NCBI RefSeq assembly: GCF_004328645.1
Contig: NZ_CP031395.1
Coordinates: 2,009,501 to 2,073,500, forward strand
DNA: 64,000 bases
Direction: 5' to 3'
Source: Hylemonella gracilis
GTDB taxonomy: Bacteria > Pseudomonadota > Gammaproteobacteria > Burkholderiales > Burkholderiaceae_C
The notes below the pieces were generated by a model. That model had not been told where the DNA came from and searched no databases. It worked only from the letters and a program-made list of their open reading frames with translations. Shown here piece by piece: positions 1 to 9,100 of the stretch. The translations under genes were made by a program, and so were the position numbers. Each line of letters opens with the position of its first letter. Positions within the stretch are counted from its first letter, which is position 1.

Positions 1-1912
1 CGTTGACCAGGGTCTGCTTGCCACCGTCGCCCACCAGGCCGGGAACGGCCGCCAGCAGCATGCAGTTCGTGACGTCGGTGTAGGCGCCGTCGTCGGTTTC
101 CAGCCAAGCCAGGCCCGGCACGGCTTGGCTGAACCAAAGGCCATCGGGGCTGGAGAAGTCGTTGTCCGCCGTCAGGCCCGACAGGTTCACGTCAGGCGAG
201 CTGCCGGCGCGCGCGCCGAAGAGGTAAACGTCCCACTGGAAGGCGAGGGAGGTCGGCTTGCCACCCGCGTCGGCGAAGCGCACGATGTGCCCGTTGGGGT
301 TGCCCCATTGGTCTTCCTTCTTGCCACCGTCCTTGCCGGTCTTGGGGTCGTTGTAATAACGCGGGTTGGCCGGGCTGGTCTTGTCGATGGGGCGCGAGCG
401 GGCGTTGGTGTTGGTCAGTGTGACGTAGACGTCGCCGGTGCGCGGATTGGCCGCGGCCCATTCGGGGCGGTCCATGCGCGTGGCGCCGACGGCGTCCGCC
501 GCCAGACGTGCGTGCACCAGCACATCGGCCTGGCTGGCGAAGGCATAACTCTTGTTGTCGGCGTCGATGCCGTTCTTGCCGAAGCTCAGTTCCAGCCATT
601 CGCCGCTGCCGTCGTCCTTGAACTTGGCGACGTAGAGCGTGCCCGCGTCCATGTACTTGTCACCCGCGGCCAGGCCCTTGCCGGTGTCCTTCGGGTCCCA
701 GTTGCGCGCGGAGACGAATTTGTAGATGTACTCGTTGCGCGCGTCGTCACCCATGTACCAGACCAGGGGCTGACCGGGCACGACCGGGCCCAGGCAGGCG
801 CCTTCGTGGCCGAAGCGGCCCAGGGCGGTGCGTTTTTTCGGCGTGCTCTTGGGATTGAAGGGGTCGATTTCCACCACCCAGCCATAGGTGTTGGCGACGT
901 TGCGGTAGTCCGCCGTGGGATGGGCGCCGCGCACCTCGGTGTTCCAGCGGGCGTAGAGGTCATCGTCACCCACCGTGGCCCAGCCCTCGCGGCCGGTGCC
1001 CGCGACGCCGTAGCGCTTGAAGGCCGCGAGTTCCTTGGCGCTGCGCTGGGCATCGTCGGCGGCCAGGCGGCGGAAGTAGCCGGCCCAGTTTTCCTCGCAG
1101 GTCAGGTAGGTGCCCCAGGGGGTGGTGCCGTTGGCGCAGTTGTTCACGGTGCCCCGGGTCTTGCTGCCGTCGGGCGCGTACTTGGTCTTCACGAAGTCGG
1201 TGCCCGCGACGGGGCCGGAGAGCACCATCTCGGTCAAGGTATGGATGCGGCGGTTGTAGCGCGAATCCTGGCTGTAGCTCCAGGACTGGCCTTTGCTGCG
1301 CGTTTCGATCACGCTCACGCCATGCAGGTAGAACTCGCGCTGGACTTCACGCGCATCGGTGCGACGGGCCTCGTCCTTTGCTCCGGCGATGGTCTGGCCG
1401 GCAACGTGCAGGAAAGCGGGTGTGATGGCTTCGTGGTTCATCACCAGCAGGCCGCGCTCGGCCGCCCGCGGCGCCCAGTGGCCTTGCGCGTCCATGCCGA
1501 ACCAGGTCATGCCGTCATGGTGGTCACCCGCGCGACGGTCGTAGCTGGCCGGATCGTCCGTGCCGTCATTCTTGTAGGCCGGGACGCCCGCGGCGATCGG
1601 GTCGCCCAGGCGGTAGAGCACGCGGGCCGTGTAACCCGGCGGCACCGCCACCCGGTCGTCCAGATGCTTGGCCACGGTGCCGAAACTCAGGCTGGGCGCC
1701 GCGCTGCGCGCGTCCGCCGCGGCGGCGATCGTGGAATAGCCGAGACCGCCGATGCCGCCCAGCATGGCGGCGCCTGCGGTTCCAGCGCGCAGCAGGCCGC
1801 GACGGCTGATGCGCGTGGCGATCAGCGTTTCCAGCGCGGTCTCGCGGCTGGGGTTGTGGCCGATGTCATCGGGATCGATGGCGGGGGTGAAGGGCGTGTG
1901 GCTTAGGTTCAT
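1..1912 (-). CDS. phoX: PhoX-family alkaline phosphatase, Tat-exported (3' end outside window)
   Basis: Read from the complement, the frame stays open from the ATG at 1912 to the window edge, so at least 637 residues are present and the C-terminus is missing. PhoX enzymes are Ca/Fe-dependent periplasmic phosphomonoesterases that release phosphate from organic esters. The N-terminus carries a twin-arginine signal, SRRGLL at residues 36-41, followed by an Ala/Gly-rich hydrophobic stretch. Downstream are PhoX/DUF839-type blocks such as FGHEGACLGP and TWGTYLTCEENW. The gene diverges from pstS and a Pho-box-like site lies about 100 bases upstream of the ATG, so phosphate-starvation control by PhoB is expected. 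The family call rests on recognised motifs and context. No frameshift is seen in the part present. Confidence 0.85.
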   Translation of the reverse strand, partial: MNLSHTPFTPAIDPDDIGHNPSRETALETLIATRISRRGLLRAGTAGAAMLGGIGGLGYSTIAAAADARSAAPSLSFGTVAKHLDDRVAVPPGYTARVLYRLGDPIAAGVPAYKNDGTDDPASYDRRAGDHHDGMTWFGMDAQGHWAPRAAERGLLVMNHEAITPAFLHVAGQTIAGAKDEARRTDAREVQREFYLHGVSVIETRSKGQSWSYSQDSRYNRRIHTLTEMVLSGPVAGTDFVKTKYAPDGSKTRGTVNNCANGTTPWGTYLTCEENWAGYFRRLAADDAQRSAKELAAFKRYGVAGTGREGWATVGDDDLYARWNTEVRGAHPTADYRNVANTYGWVVEIDPFNPKSTPKKRTALGRFGHEGACLGPVVPGQPLVWYMGDDARNEYIYKFVSARNWDPKDTGKGLAAGDKYMDAGTLYVAKFKDDGSGEWLELSFGKNGIDADNKSYAFASQADVLVHARLAADAVGATRMDRPEWAAANPRTGDVYVTLTNTNARSRPIDKTSPANPRYYNDPKTGKDGGKKEDQWGNPNGHIVRFADAGGKPTSLAFQWDVYLFGARAGSSPDVNLSGLTADNDFSSPDGLWFSQAVPGLAWLETDDGAYTDVTNCMLLAAVPGLVGDGGKQTLVN

Positions 1913-2008
1913 GATGCGGGCCTTGTCATCAGGGGAGTCATCGGAGCGGAGCGCGCGCAAGGGGCGGCGGCGGGCGCTGCAAAAGCGGGCCCATCTTGGG
2001 CAGGCTGT

Positions 2009-2026
2009 GTGACAGGGCCATGAACC
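2009..2026 (-). promoter_or_regulatory. candidate Pho box upstream of phoX
   Basis: On the minus strand the site reads GGTTCAT-GGCC-CTGTCAC: two 7-base half sites with a 4-base spacer, as in the PhoB consensus CTGTCAT-N4-CTGTCAT. The downstream half matches 6 of 7 positions and the upstream half only 4 of 7. It points towards phoX, whose start is about 97 bases away. Confidence 0.4.
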
Positions 2027-2050
2027 CCGCGCTACACTGCGGCGCCCCGG

Positions 2051-2068
2051 ATGTCACAGGCGTGTCAT
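2051..2068 (+). promoter_or_regulatory. candidate Pho box upstream of pstS
   Basis: The site reads ATGTCAC-AGGC-GTGTCAT: two half sites with exact 11-base periodicity, each differing from CTGTCAT at one or two positions. A possible -10 element (TTAAAT, 2078-2083) begins ten bases after the second half, which is the usual geometry for PhoB-activated promoters lacking a -35 box. The pstS start is 53 bases further on. Confidence 0.6.
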
Positions 2069-2120
2069 AAAAGGTTCTTAAATTCAGGCTGCTTTCCAAA
2101 CAACCTCACAGGAGTCCTCC

Positions 2121-3128
2121 ATGAAAGCCAGCTTGAATTTCCGCATCCTGGGCCTGAGCGCCGCCCTGGCATTCGCCGGCATCGCGTCCGCCCAGAACGT
2201 GACTGGCGCAGGCGCCAGCTTCCCGGCCCCGCTGTACGCCAAGTGGGCGTCCGACTACGCCAAGGCGACCGGCGCGCAGATCAACTACCAATCCGTGGGC
2301 TCTGGTGCCGGCATCAAGCAGATCGAGGCCAAGACCGTCGATTTCGGTGCCTCCGACGCGCCGCTGAAGGATGAGCAACTGGCCGAGAAGGGCCTGGTGC
2401 AGTTCCCCACCGTCATGGGCGGCGTGGTGCCCGTGGTCAACATCAAGGGCATTCAGCCCGGCCAGCTCAAGCTGACCGGCGCCATCCTGGCCGACATCTA
2501 CCTGGGCAAGATCACCAAGTGGAATGACCCCGCCATCGTCGCCATCAACAAGGACCTGAAGCTGGAAGACGAACTGATCGCCGTGGTTCGCCGCGCCGAC
2601 GGTTCGGGCACCAGCTTCCTGTTCACCAACTACCTGAGCAAGGTCAGCCCCGAGTGGAAGGACAAGGTTGGTGAAGGCACCGCCGTCAACTGGCCCACGG
2701 GCGCGGGTGGCAAGGGCAACGAAGGCGTTGCCGCTTTCGTGAGCCGCCTGCCCAGCTCCATCGGCTACGTCGAGTACGCCTACGTCAAGCAAAACAAGAT
2801 GACCTACGCCCTGCTGCAGAACGCCGCTGGCCAGTTCGTCTCGCCCGACATCGACGCCTTCAAGGCCGCCGCCGCCGGTGCCCAGTGGGACAAGAGCTTC
2901 TACCAGGTGCTGACCAACCAGTCCGGTGCGAAGTCCTGGCCCATCACCGGCGCGACCTTCATCCTGATGCACGCCAAGCAGGACAAGCCCGCGCAAGGCG
3001 AAGCCGTCAAGAAGTTCTTCGAGTGGGCCTACAAGAATGGTGACAGCACCGCCGAAGGCCTTGACTACGTGACCATGCCCGCCGGCGTGAAGGCTCAGAT
3101 CACCAAGCTCTGGTCCACGGTCAAGTAA
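2121..3128 (+). CDS. pstS: phosphate ABC transporter periplasmic binding protein
   Basis: PstS captures inorganic phosphate in the periplasm and delivers it to the PstCA permease. The 335-residue product starts with a Sec signal peptide (residues 1-24, cleavage expected after ASA, before QN). The mature start [13 protein letters not shown] is the hallmark of the family, and the later motif [15 protein letters not shown] belongs to the phosphate site. The ATG follows an AGGAG ribosome site. It is the first gene of the pst-pho operon and sits behind a Pho-box-like site. A 71-base gap with a hairpin separates it from pstC. Confidence 0.97.
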   Translation: MKASLNFRILGLSAALAFAGIASAQNVTGAGASFPAPLYAKWASDYAKATGAQINYQSVGSGAGIKQIEAKTVDFGASDAPLKDEQLAEKGLVQFPTVMGGVVPVVNIKGIQPGQLKLTGAILADIYLGKITKWNDPAIVAINKDLKLEDELIAVVRRADGSGTSFLFTNYLSKVSPEWKDKVGEGTAVNWPTGAGGKGNEGVAAFVSRLPSSIGYVEYAYVKQNKMTYALLQNAAGQFVSPDIDAFKAAAAGAQWDKSFYQVLTNQSGAKSWPITGATFILMHAKQDKPAQGEAVKKFFEWAYKNGDSTAEGLDYVTMPAGVKAQITKLWSTVK

Positions 3129-3138
3129 TCCAACCAAC

Positions 3139-3177
3139 GCGCTTTCTCGATGCCCGACCACGGTGTCTGGAAAGCGC
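3139..3177 (+). repeat. inverted repeat in the pstS-pstC gap
   Basis: GCGCTTTC (3139-3146) and GAAAGCGC (3170-3177) are perfect 8-base arms around a 23-base loop, with no T run. A hairpin here could protect the 3' end of pstS mRNA or reduce read-through, so that the binding protein is made in excess over the permease. The arms are seen in the sequence; the role is inferred. Confidence 0.45.
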
Positions 3178-3199
3178 CTGAAGCAAAAAGCAGCACGCC

Positions 3200-4201
3200 A
3201 TGAGCTCAACCCCCGCCGTTCTTGCCTCATTCCAAGCGGACTCCGGCATGAAATCCCGCATCAGGGCCCCTGGTGCCTGGTTTGACGTCGTGTTTGGTTG
3301 GCTGGCCCAGGCCTCGGCATGGCTGACTCTGGCGCTGCTGGCTGCCATCCTGGGTTCCCTGGTGGTGGGCGCCTGGCCCGCCATCCATGAATATGGCCTG
3401 GGCTTCCTGACGAGTTCCGTGTGGGACCCGGTGCAGGAAAAATTCGGCGGTCTCGTGATGATTTACGGGACGCTGGCCACCTCGGCCATTGCGCTGCTGA
3501 TTGCCGTGCCCGTGAGCTTCGGCATTGCGCTTTTCCTGACAGAAATGTGCCCGGCCTGGCTGAAGCGCCCGCTGGGCACGGCGATTGAATTGCTGGCGGC
3601 CGTGCCGTCCATCGTCTATGGCATGTGGGGCCTGCTGGTGTTTGGCCCCATCCTGGCCACCTGGGTGCAGCAGCCGCTGCAGAAGTTGTTGCACGGCGTG
3701 CCTTATCTGGGCGCGTTGGTGTCGGGGCCTCCGGTGGGCATCGGCATTCTGTCGGCGGGCATCATCCTTGCCATCATGATCATTCCCTTCATCGCGTCCG
3801 TGATGCGCGACGTGTTCGAAGTCACGCCGCCCATGCTGAAGGAATCCGCCTACGGGCTGGGTTCCACCACCTGGGAGGTGGTCTATCAGGTCGTGCTGCC
3901 CTACACCAAGACCGGTGTGGTCGGCGGCATCATGCTGGGCCTGGGTCGCGCGTTGGGCGAGACGATGGCCGTGACCTTCGTCATCGGCAACATGAACCAG
4001 CTCAACACGCTCTCTCTGTTCGACGCCGCCAACAGCATCACTTCGGCGCTGGCCAATGAATTCGCCGAAGCGGGTGCGGGCTTGCACCAGGCGGCGCTGA
4101 TCTACCTCGGCCTCGTGCTGTTCTTCATCACCTTCGTGGTGCTGTCTTTCTCCAAATTGTTGCTGGCCCAGCTCAAGAAGCGGGAAGGAGAAAAATCGTG
4201 A
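3200..4201 (+). CDS. pstC: phosphate ABC transporter permease subunit PstC
   Basis: PstC is one of the two inner-membrane permease subunits of the high-affinity phosphate importer. The 333-residue product has a cytoplasmic start and about six hydrophobic segments, and contains the family signature [20 protein letters not shown], the binding-protein-dependent permease loop that contacts PstB. An ATG 16 codons downstream (3248) is an alternative start; neither has a strong ribosome site. The stop codon overlaps the GTG start of pstA in GTGA, indicating translational coupling. Confidence 0.95.
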   Translation: MSSTPAVLASFQADSGMKSRIRAPGAWFDVVFGWLAQASAWLTLALLAAILGSLVVGAWPAIHEYGLGFLTSSVWDPVQEKFGGLVMIYGTLATSAIALLIAVPVSFGIALFLTEMCPAWLKRPLGTAIELLAAVPSIVYGMWGLLVFGPILATWVQQPLQKLLHGVPYLGALVSGPPVGIGILSAGIILAIMIIPFIASVMRDVFEVTPPMLKESAYGLGSTTWEVVYQVVLPYTKTGVVGGIMLGLGRALGETMAVTFVIGNMNQLNTLSLFDAANSITSALANEFAEAGAGLHQAALIYLGLVLFFITFVVLSFSKLLLAQLKKREGEKS

Positions 4202-5064
4202 GCAAGACCATGGCACTTGAAGACATCCGCCGTGTCGCCTTTGCCAAGCGCAAGCGCATCAATGCGGTGGCGTTGACCCTCTCGCTCGGGGCCATGCTCT
4301 TCGGCCTGTTCTGGCTGTTCTGGATTCTTTGGGAAACCTTGCGCCTGGGGCTGGGTGGGCTGGCCCTGGCCACATTCACGCAGATGACGCCGCCCCCGAA
4401 CGAAGTGGGGGGCATTGCCAACGCGATTTATGGCTCCCTGATCATGGTGACGCTGGCGACCTTGATCGGCGCACCCATCGGCATTCTGGCCGGCATCTAC
4501 CTGGTGGAATACAACCCCAAGGGCTGGCTGGCCGAGACGACCCGCTTCGTCAATGACATCCTGCTGTCCGCGCCTTCCATCGTGATCGGCCTGTTCGTGT
4601 ATGCCGTCGTCGTGGCGCGCTTCAAGTCCTTCTCCGGCTGGGCTGGCGTGATCGCGCTGGCGCTGATCGTGATTCCAGTCGTGATCCGCACGACGGAAAA
4701 CATGCTCCAGCTGGTGCCCGCCGCCATGCGTGAAGCCGCTTATGCACTGGGCACGCCGAAGTGGAAGGTCATCACCATGATCACCCTGCGCGCCGCCATC
4801 GCCGGCGTGGTGACGGGCGTGCTGCTGGCCGTGGCGCGCATCGCGGGCGAGACAGCGCCGCTGCTGTTCACCGCGCTCAACAACCAGTTCTGGAATTCCG
4901 ATCTGAGCTCGCCCATGGCCAGCCTGCCGGTGACGATCTTCAAGTTCGCCATGAGCCCGTATGAGAACTGGCAACACCTGGCCTGGGCCGGCGTGCTGCT
5001 GATTACCGTGGCCGTGCTGGGACTCAACATCCTGGCGCGCCTGATGACCCGCAAGCCGCGCTGA
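4198..5064 (+). CDS. pstA: phosphate ABC transporter permease subunit PstA
   Basis: PstA is the second membrane subunit of the phosphate importer. The 288-residue protein starts with GTG at 4198 behind a GGAAGGAG-type ribosome site and overlaps pstC by 4 bases. It has multiple hydrophobic helices and the permease loop [18 protein letters not shown]. The [15 protein letters not shown] segment is typical of PstA. It is followed after 26 bases by pstB. Confidence 0.95.
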   Translation: MSKTMALEDIRRVAFAKRKRINAVALTLSLGAMLFGLFWLFWILWETLRLGLGGLALATFTQMTPPPNEVGGIANAIYGSLIMVTLATLIGAPIGILAGIYLVEYNPKGWLAETTRFVNDILLSAPSIVIGLFVYAVVVARFKSFSGWAGVIALALIVIPVVIRTTENMLQLVPAAMREAAYALGTPKWKVITMITLRAAIAGVVTGVLLAVARIAGETAPLLFTALNNQFWNSDLSSPMASLPVTIFKFAMSPYENWQHLAWAGVLLITVAVLGLNILARLMTRKPR

Positions 5065-5090
5065 CGCACAACGACACGGAAACACGCCCC

Positions 5091-5954
5091 ATGTTCGCCA
5101 GCGACCGCTCCCCCAATGCCTCCGGACCCGAAACGCCCGTGATGAATGCCATGGAAACACCCCACGCTCCCTCCGCCGCGCCCGTGAACGCAGCCGCCGT
5201 TCCCTCCAAGATCGCCGTGCGCGACCTGAACTTTTACTACGGCAAGTTCCACGCGCTCAAGGGCATCAACCTCGATATCCCCAAGGACAAGGTGACGGCC
5301 TTCATTGGTCCCTCGGGCTGCGGCAAGTCCACCTTGCTGCGCGTGTTCAACCGTATGTACGCGCTCTACCCCGAGCAGCGTGCCGAGGGCCAGGTGCTGC
5401 TGGACGGCGACAACCTGCTGACCAGCAAGCAGGACGTGGCCCTGCTGCGCGCGCGCGTGGGCATGGTGTTCCAGAAACCCACGCCCTTCCCGATGTCGAT
5501 CTACGACAACGTGGCCTTCGGCATCAAGCTCTTCGAGTCCCTGTCCGACACCGACATGGAAGAGCGCGTGGAATGGGCGCTGCGCAAGGCCGCGCTGTGG
5601 AACGAGGTGAAGGACAAGCTGCGCCAGAGCGGCTCCAGCCTCTCGGGTGGACAGCAGCAGCGCCTGTGCATCGCGCGCGGCATCGCCATCCGTCCCGAGG
5701 TGCTGTTGCTCGATGAACCCTGCTCGGCGCTGGACCCGATTTCCACCGGCAAGATTGAGGAGTTGATCACCGAGTTGAAGAACGACTACACGGTGGTCAT
5801 CGTCACGCACAACATGCAGCAGGCCGCGCGCTGCAGCGACTACACGGCCTACATGTACCTGGGCGAACTGATCGAGTTCGGCGACACCGAGCAGATCTTC
5901 TTCAAGCCGGTCCGCCAGGAAACGGAAGACTACATCACCGGTCGCTTCGGTTGA
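5091..5954 (+). CDS. pstB: phosphate ABC transporter ATP-binding protein
   Basis: PstB is the ATPase that powers phosphate import through PstCA. It contains Walker [10 protein letters not shown], the Q-loop region [16 protein letters not shown], the signature LSGGQQQR and Walker [14 protein letters not shown]. The product is 287 residues from the first ATG, about 25 longer than usual. In-frame ATGs at 5142 and 5151 would give a more typical length, because conserved sequence only begins at [19 protein letters not shown]. The downstream phoU starts 57 bases after the stop. Confidence 0.96.
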   Translation: MFASDRSPNASGPETPVMNAMETPHAPSAAPVNAAAVPSKIAVRDLNFYYGKFHALKGINLDIPKDKVTAFIGPSGCGKSTLLRVFNRMYALYPEQRAEGQVLLDGDNLLTSKQDVALLRARVGMVFQKPTPFPMSIYDNVAFGIKLFESLSDTDMEERVEWALRKAALWNEVKDKLRQSGSSLSGGQQQRLCIARGIAIRPEVLLLDEPCSALDPISTGKIEELITELKNDYTVVIVTHNMQQAARCSDYTAYMYLGELIEFGDTEQIFFKPVRQETEDYITGRFG

Positions 5955-6010
5955 GCGATTGCGCCAACCCAGCAAGTCGTAGACGTACCGAACCGCAGGA
6001 AAACCGCACC

Positions 6011-6712
6011 ATGCCCGAAAAACATCTTTCCACCCAGTTCGACAGCGAACTGAGCACCATCTCCAGCCGCGTCATGGAAATGGGCGGCCTGGTCGAATCC
6101 CAGGTGCAGCAGGCCATCCTGGCGCTGGCCCAATTCAACGCCGAGGCGGCGCGCGAAGTCATCGCGCTGGAAAAGCGCGTCAATGACATGGACATCGCGC
6201 TGGACCACGAGATTTCCTCCATCATCGCGCGGCGCCAGCCCACGGCGCGTGACCTGCGCCTGCTGATGGCCGTGTCCAAGGCCGTGGCCAACCTGGAACG
6301 TGCGGGCGACGAGGCCGAGAAGATGGCGCGCATGGTGCTGTCCATCCTCGAAGCTGGCGCGCCGCGCGCGCTGCCCGCGCCGGCCCTGCGCATGGAGGCG
6401 GATCTCGCCGCCAGCCAGCTGCGCAAGTCGCTCGATGCCTTCGCCCGCCTGGACACGACCGCCGCCGCCGCCATTCTGCGCGAGGACGACCTGATCGATC
6501 GCGAGTTTGGCAGCTTCACGCGCGTGCTCATCACCTACATGATGGAAGACCCGCGCACGATCTCCAGCAGCCTGGACCTGCTGTTCCTGGCCAAGGCCAT
6601 CGAACGTGTCGGCGACCATGCCAAGAACATCGCCGAGCTCATCATCTACATCGTCAAGGGCGCGGACGTGCGCCACCATACGATCGAAGAGATTGAGGCG
6701 ATGCTGAAGTGA
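6011..6712 (+). CDS. phoU: phosphate signalling regulator PhoU
   Basis: PhoU links the Pst transporter to the PhoR kinase and dampens the Pho response when phosphate is plentiful. The frame is open from a TTG at 5951, but the ATG at 6011 (MPEKHLSTQFD) gives 233 residues, the usual size. The product is predicted to be helical with the two repeated PhoU metal-binding motifs, visible as NLERAGDEAEKMARM and AIERVGDHAKNIAEL. It lies between pstB and phoB as in other Burkholderiales. Confidence 0.95.
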   Translation: MPEKHLSTQFDSELSTISSRVMEMGGLVESQVQQAILALAQFNAEAAREVIALEKRVNDMDIALDHEISSIIARRQPTARDLRLLMAVSKAVANLERAGDEAEKMARMVLSILEAGAPRALPAPALRMEADLAASQLRKSLDAFARLDTTAAAAILREDDLIDREFGSFTRVLITYMMEDPRTISSSLDLLFLAKAIERVGDHAKNIAELIIYIVKGADVRHHTIEEIEAMLK

Positions 6713-6717
6713 ACACC

Positions 6718-6810
6718 TCCAGGCTCCGATCGCTTCGTTCGTTGCGCCATCCCCCTCCTGGGGGCGCTCCTGGCGGCCCGGCAAAGCCGGTTCCGCGGGA
6801 GCCTTGGCTT
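6718..6810. repeat. GC-rich intergenic repeat-like element between phoU and phoB
   Basis: The gap holds short inverted repeats (ccccctcctggggg-type arms, and ggcccggc ... gccgg). It resembles the small dispersed palindromic elements common between genes in Comamonadaceae. A related but not identical element is at 18860-18955. Family membership is from memory of such genomes and would need a genome-wide search. Confidence 0.35.
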
Positions 6811-6857
6811 GCACGGGGATGCGTTGCAGAGCTTGGAGACCAAGGGACGCTTGGAGA

Positions 6858-7556
6858 ATGAAGCAACCTATTGTCCTCATCGTCGAAGACGAACCGGCCA
6901 TCGCCGAATTGATCGCCGTCAACCTGCGCCACAATGGCTTTCAACCCACGCTGGCGCTCGACGGCGAGAGCGCGCAGCGCGAGATCGACGCCATGCTGCC
7001 GGACCTGGTGCTGCTGGACTGGATGCTGCCCGGTGCCAGCGGTCTGACCCTGGCGCGACGCTGGCGCGGCGATCCACGCACCAAGGCCGTTCCCATCATC
7101 ATGCTGACCGCGCGCGGCGACGAGGCCGACCGCGTGGCCGGGCTGGACGCGGGCGCCGACGATTACATGGCCAAGCCTTTCTCCACCAAGGAAATGCTTG
7201 CGCGCATCCGCGCAGTGCTGCGCCGCCGCGCGCCCGAGCAGGCGGCGGTGACGCTGGAGGCGGGCCGCCTGAAGTTGGACACCGCGACCCACCGCGTGAG
7301 TTTCGACGAACAACTGCTCAAGCTCGGTCCCACCGAGTTCAAGCTGCTGCACTACCTGATGAGCCACGCTGAGCGGGTGCACAGCCGCGGCCAGTTGCTC
7401 GACAAGGTCTGGGGCGACCATGTCTTCATCGAGGAACGCACGGTGGACGTGCACATCAAGCGCCTGCGCGAGGCGCTGGGCGCGGCCGCGCCGATGATCG
7501 AGACCGTGCGCGGCGCGGGCTATCGACTCACCACCCAGGCGGTCACCACCTCCTGA
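6858..7556 (+). CDS. phoB: phosphate regulon response regulator PhoB
   Basis: PhoB is the DNA-binding response regulator that activates Pho-box promoters when phosphorylated by PhoR. The ATG at 6858, directly behind TTGGAGA, gives 232 residues. The receiver domain (about 1-120) has the acidic pair E10/D11, phospho-acceptor D54 in LLDWMLPG, and K in YMAKPFS. The C-terminal winged-helix OmpR-type domain includes LGPTEFKLLHYLM and ERTVDVHIKRLREAL. An upstream in-frame start at 6804 would add an unconserved leader and is rejected. Confidence 0.96.
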   Translation: MKQPIVLIVEDEPAIAELIAVNLRHNGFQPTLALDGESAQREIDAMLPDLVLLDWMLPGASGLTLARRWRGDPRTKAVPIIMLTARGDEADRVAGLDAGADDYMAKPFSTKEMLARIRAVLRRRAPEQAAVTLEAGRLKLDTATHRVSFDEQLLKLGPTEFKLLHYLMSHAERVHSRGQLLDKVWGDHVFIEERTVDVHIKRLREALGAAAPMIETVRGAGYRLTTQAVTTS

Positions 7557-7641
7557 ACCTGACGGTGGTCTAATCCAGCCCGCGCCCCGTGGCGGATGGC
7601 TCGGTGCCGTCAGGCCCGGTCCGCTGTTCACAGGCCTTGCC

Positions 7642-9042
7642 ATGTTGCTGCGCATTTTCTCTTTTCTGCTGTTCCAGGCGTTGGGCGCATGGCTGGGTTA
7701 CCAGATTGCACCCGAAGCCTTGCAGATCCGCGGCATGCTCGCGGGCATGCTGGGCGCGGGCATGCTCTGGGGTCTGTACGACTTCACGCGCGGCCTGCGC
7801 GTGCTGCACTGGCTGCGCGCCGATGCGCTGGCGATCGCTCCGCCCCTGCGCCTGGGACTCTGGGGCCAGGTCGCCGAGCGGGTGAGCCGCGCGGCCCGCA
7901 TGCGCGAGCGCGCTGCGCGCGAGAGCGAGCTCCGCCTGCAGAACGTCCTGTCCGCCTTGCAGGCCTCGCCCAACGGCGTGCTGCTGCTGGATGCCGCGGG
8001 CCGCATCGAGTGGCTCAACCAGACGGCGGCGGCGCACCTGGGGCTGGACCCGGCGCGTGACCTGCAGCAGCACCTGGTCAACCTGGTGCGCAACCCGGCC
8101 TTCACCGCCTACCTGGCTTCGGGTCAGTATGGGGGCGGCGTGACCCTGCCGGGGCGCAACCACAGCAGCATGAATCCAGTGCGCCTGTCCGTGCAGTTGC
8201 ACGAATATGGCGAGGGTCGACGCCTGTTGCTCTCGCGCGACGTGACCATGTTCGAGCAGGCAGAGGCCATGCGCCGCGACTTCGTGGCGAATGTCTCGCA
8301 CGAGATCCGCACCCCGCTGACTGTGCTGTCCGGTTTCGTCGAGACCTTGCAGACCCTGCCCCTGCAGGAGGACGAGCGCGCGCGCTACCTCGACCTCATG
8401 GCCCAACAGGCCGAGCGCATGCAGGCCCTGGTGAGCGATCTGCTGATGCTGTCGCGTCTGGAAGGCAGCCCGCCGCCCGGGGGCGGCGAATGGTTGGCCT
8501 TGCAGGCGGTGATGCGTCAGCTGCAGCAGGAGGCCCAGACCCTGTCGGCTGTTTTGCACCCGGTGCGGTCGGGTGCGTCCGTGAGCCTGTCGCCGGCCAC
8601 CCCTGGCATGAAAGAGGGAGGGCAGACGCTGGATTTCGAACCCGCGCCGGCCTATGAACTTGCGGGCGCGGGTACTGAGCTGCACAGCGCCTTGTCCAAC
8701 CTCGTGAGCAATGCGGTGCGCTATACCCCCGCCGATGGCACGGTGCGTTGTGGCTGGCGCCTGCTGCAGACTGATGGCCGCATCGACGGCGCCGAGTTCT
8801 GGGTTCAGGACACCGGCCCGGGCATCGCCGCGGAGCACATTCCCCGCCTGACCGAGCGCTTCTACCGGGTGGACCGCAGCCGCTCGCGCGAGACCGGCGG
8901 CACCGGCCTCGGCCTGGCCATCGTCAAGCACGTGGCCCAACGGCACGGCGCGGAACTGAAGATCGACAGTGTCCTCGGCCAGGGTTCGCGTTTCGCCTTG
9001 GTCTTTCCGGCCCACCGCCTGAGGCCCGTGGCCGCGCATTGA
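7642..9042 (+). CDS. phoR: phosphate regulon sensor histidine kinase PhoR
   Basis: PhoR autophosphorylates on phosphate limitation and passes the phosphate to PhoB. The 466-residue protein starts with two hydrophobic segments (about residues 1-20 and 30-50) and has almost no periplasmic domain, as in other PhoR proteins. A PAS-like region containing LSALQASPNGVLLLDAAGRIEWLN follows. The HisKA box FVANVSHEIRTPLTVL has the phospho-acceptor His220. The C-terminal ATPase has the N box LVSNAVRYTP and G boxes DTGPGIA and GGTGLGLAIVKH. It ends the pst-pho operon; the next gene is on the other strand. Confidence 0.95.
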   Translation: MLLRIFSFLLFQALGAWLGYQIAPEALQIRGMLAGMLGAGMLWGLYDFTRGLRVLHWLRADALAIAPPLRLGLWGQVAERVSRAARMRERAARESELRLQNVLSALQASPNGVLLLDAAGRIEWLNQTAAAHLGLDPARDLQQHLVNLVRNPAFTAYLASGQYGGGVTLPGRNHSSMNPVRLSVQLHEYGEGRRLLLSRDVTMFEQAEAMRRDFVANVSHEIRTPLTVLSGFVETLQTLPLQEDERARYLDLMAQQAERMQALVSDLLMLSRLEGSPPPGGGEWLALQAVMRQLQQEAQTLSAVLHPVRSGASVSLSPATPGMKEGGQTLDFEPAPAYELAGAGTELHSALSNLVSNAVRYTPADGTVRCGWRLLQTDGRIDGAEFWVQDTGPGIAAEHIPRLTERFYRVDRSRSRETGGTGLGLAIVKHVAQRHGAELKIDSVLGQGSRFALVFPAHRLRPVAAH

Positions 9043-9100
9043 CGAGGCCGGGCTTGTGCGGGCTGCCCGGGCTCCACGGTCCCGGCGGGGTGCCCGCCGC

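Noticed and set aside
125..1906. A 593-codon plus-strand open frame at the left edge
   Set aside because: Antisense to phoX, whose Tat signal and family motifs are clear on the minus strand.
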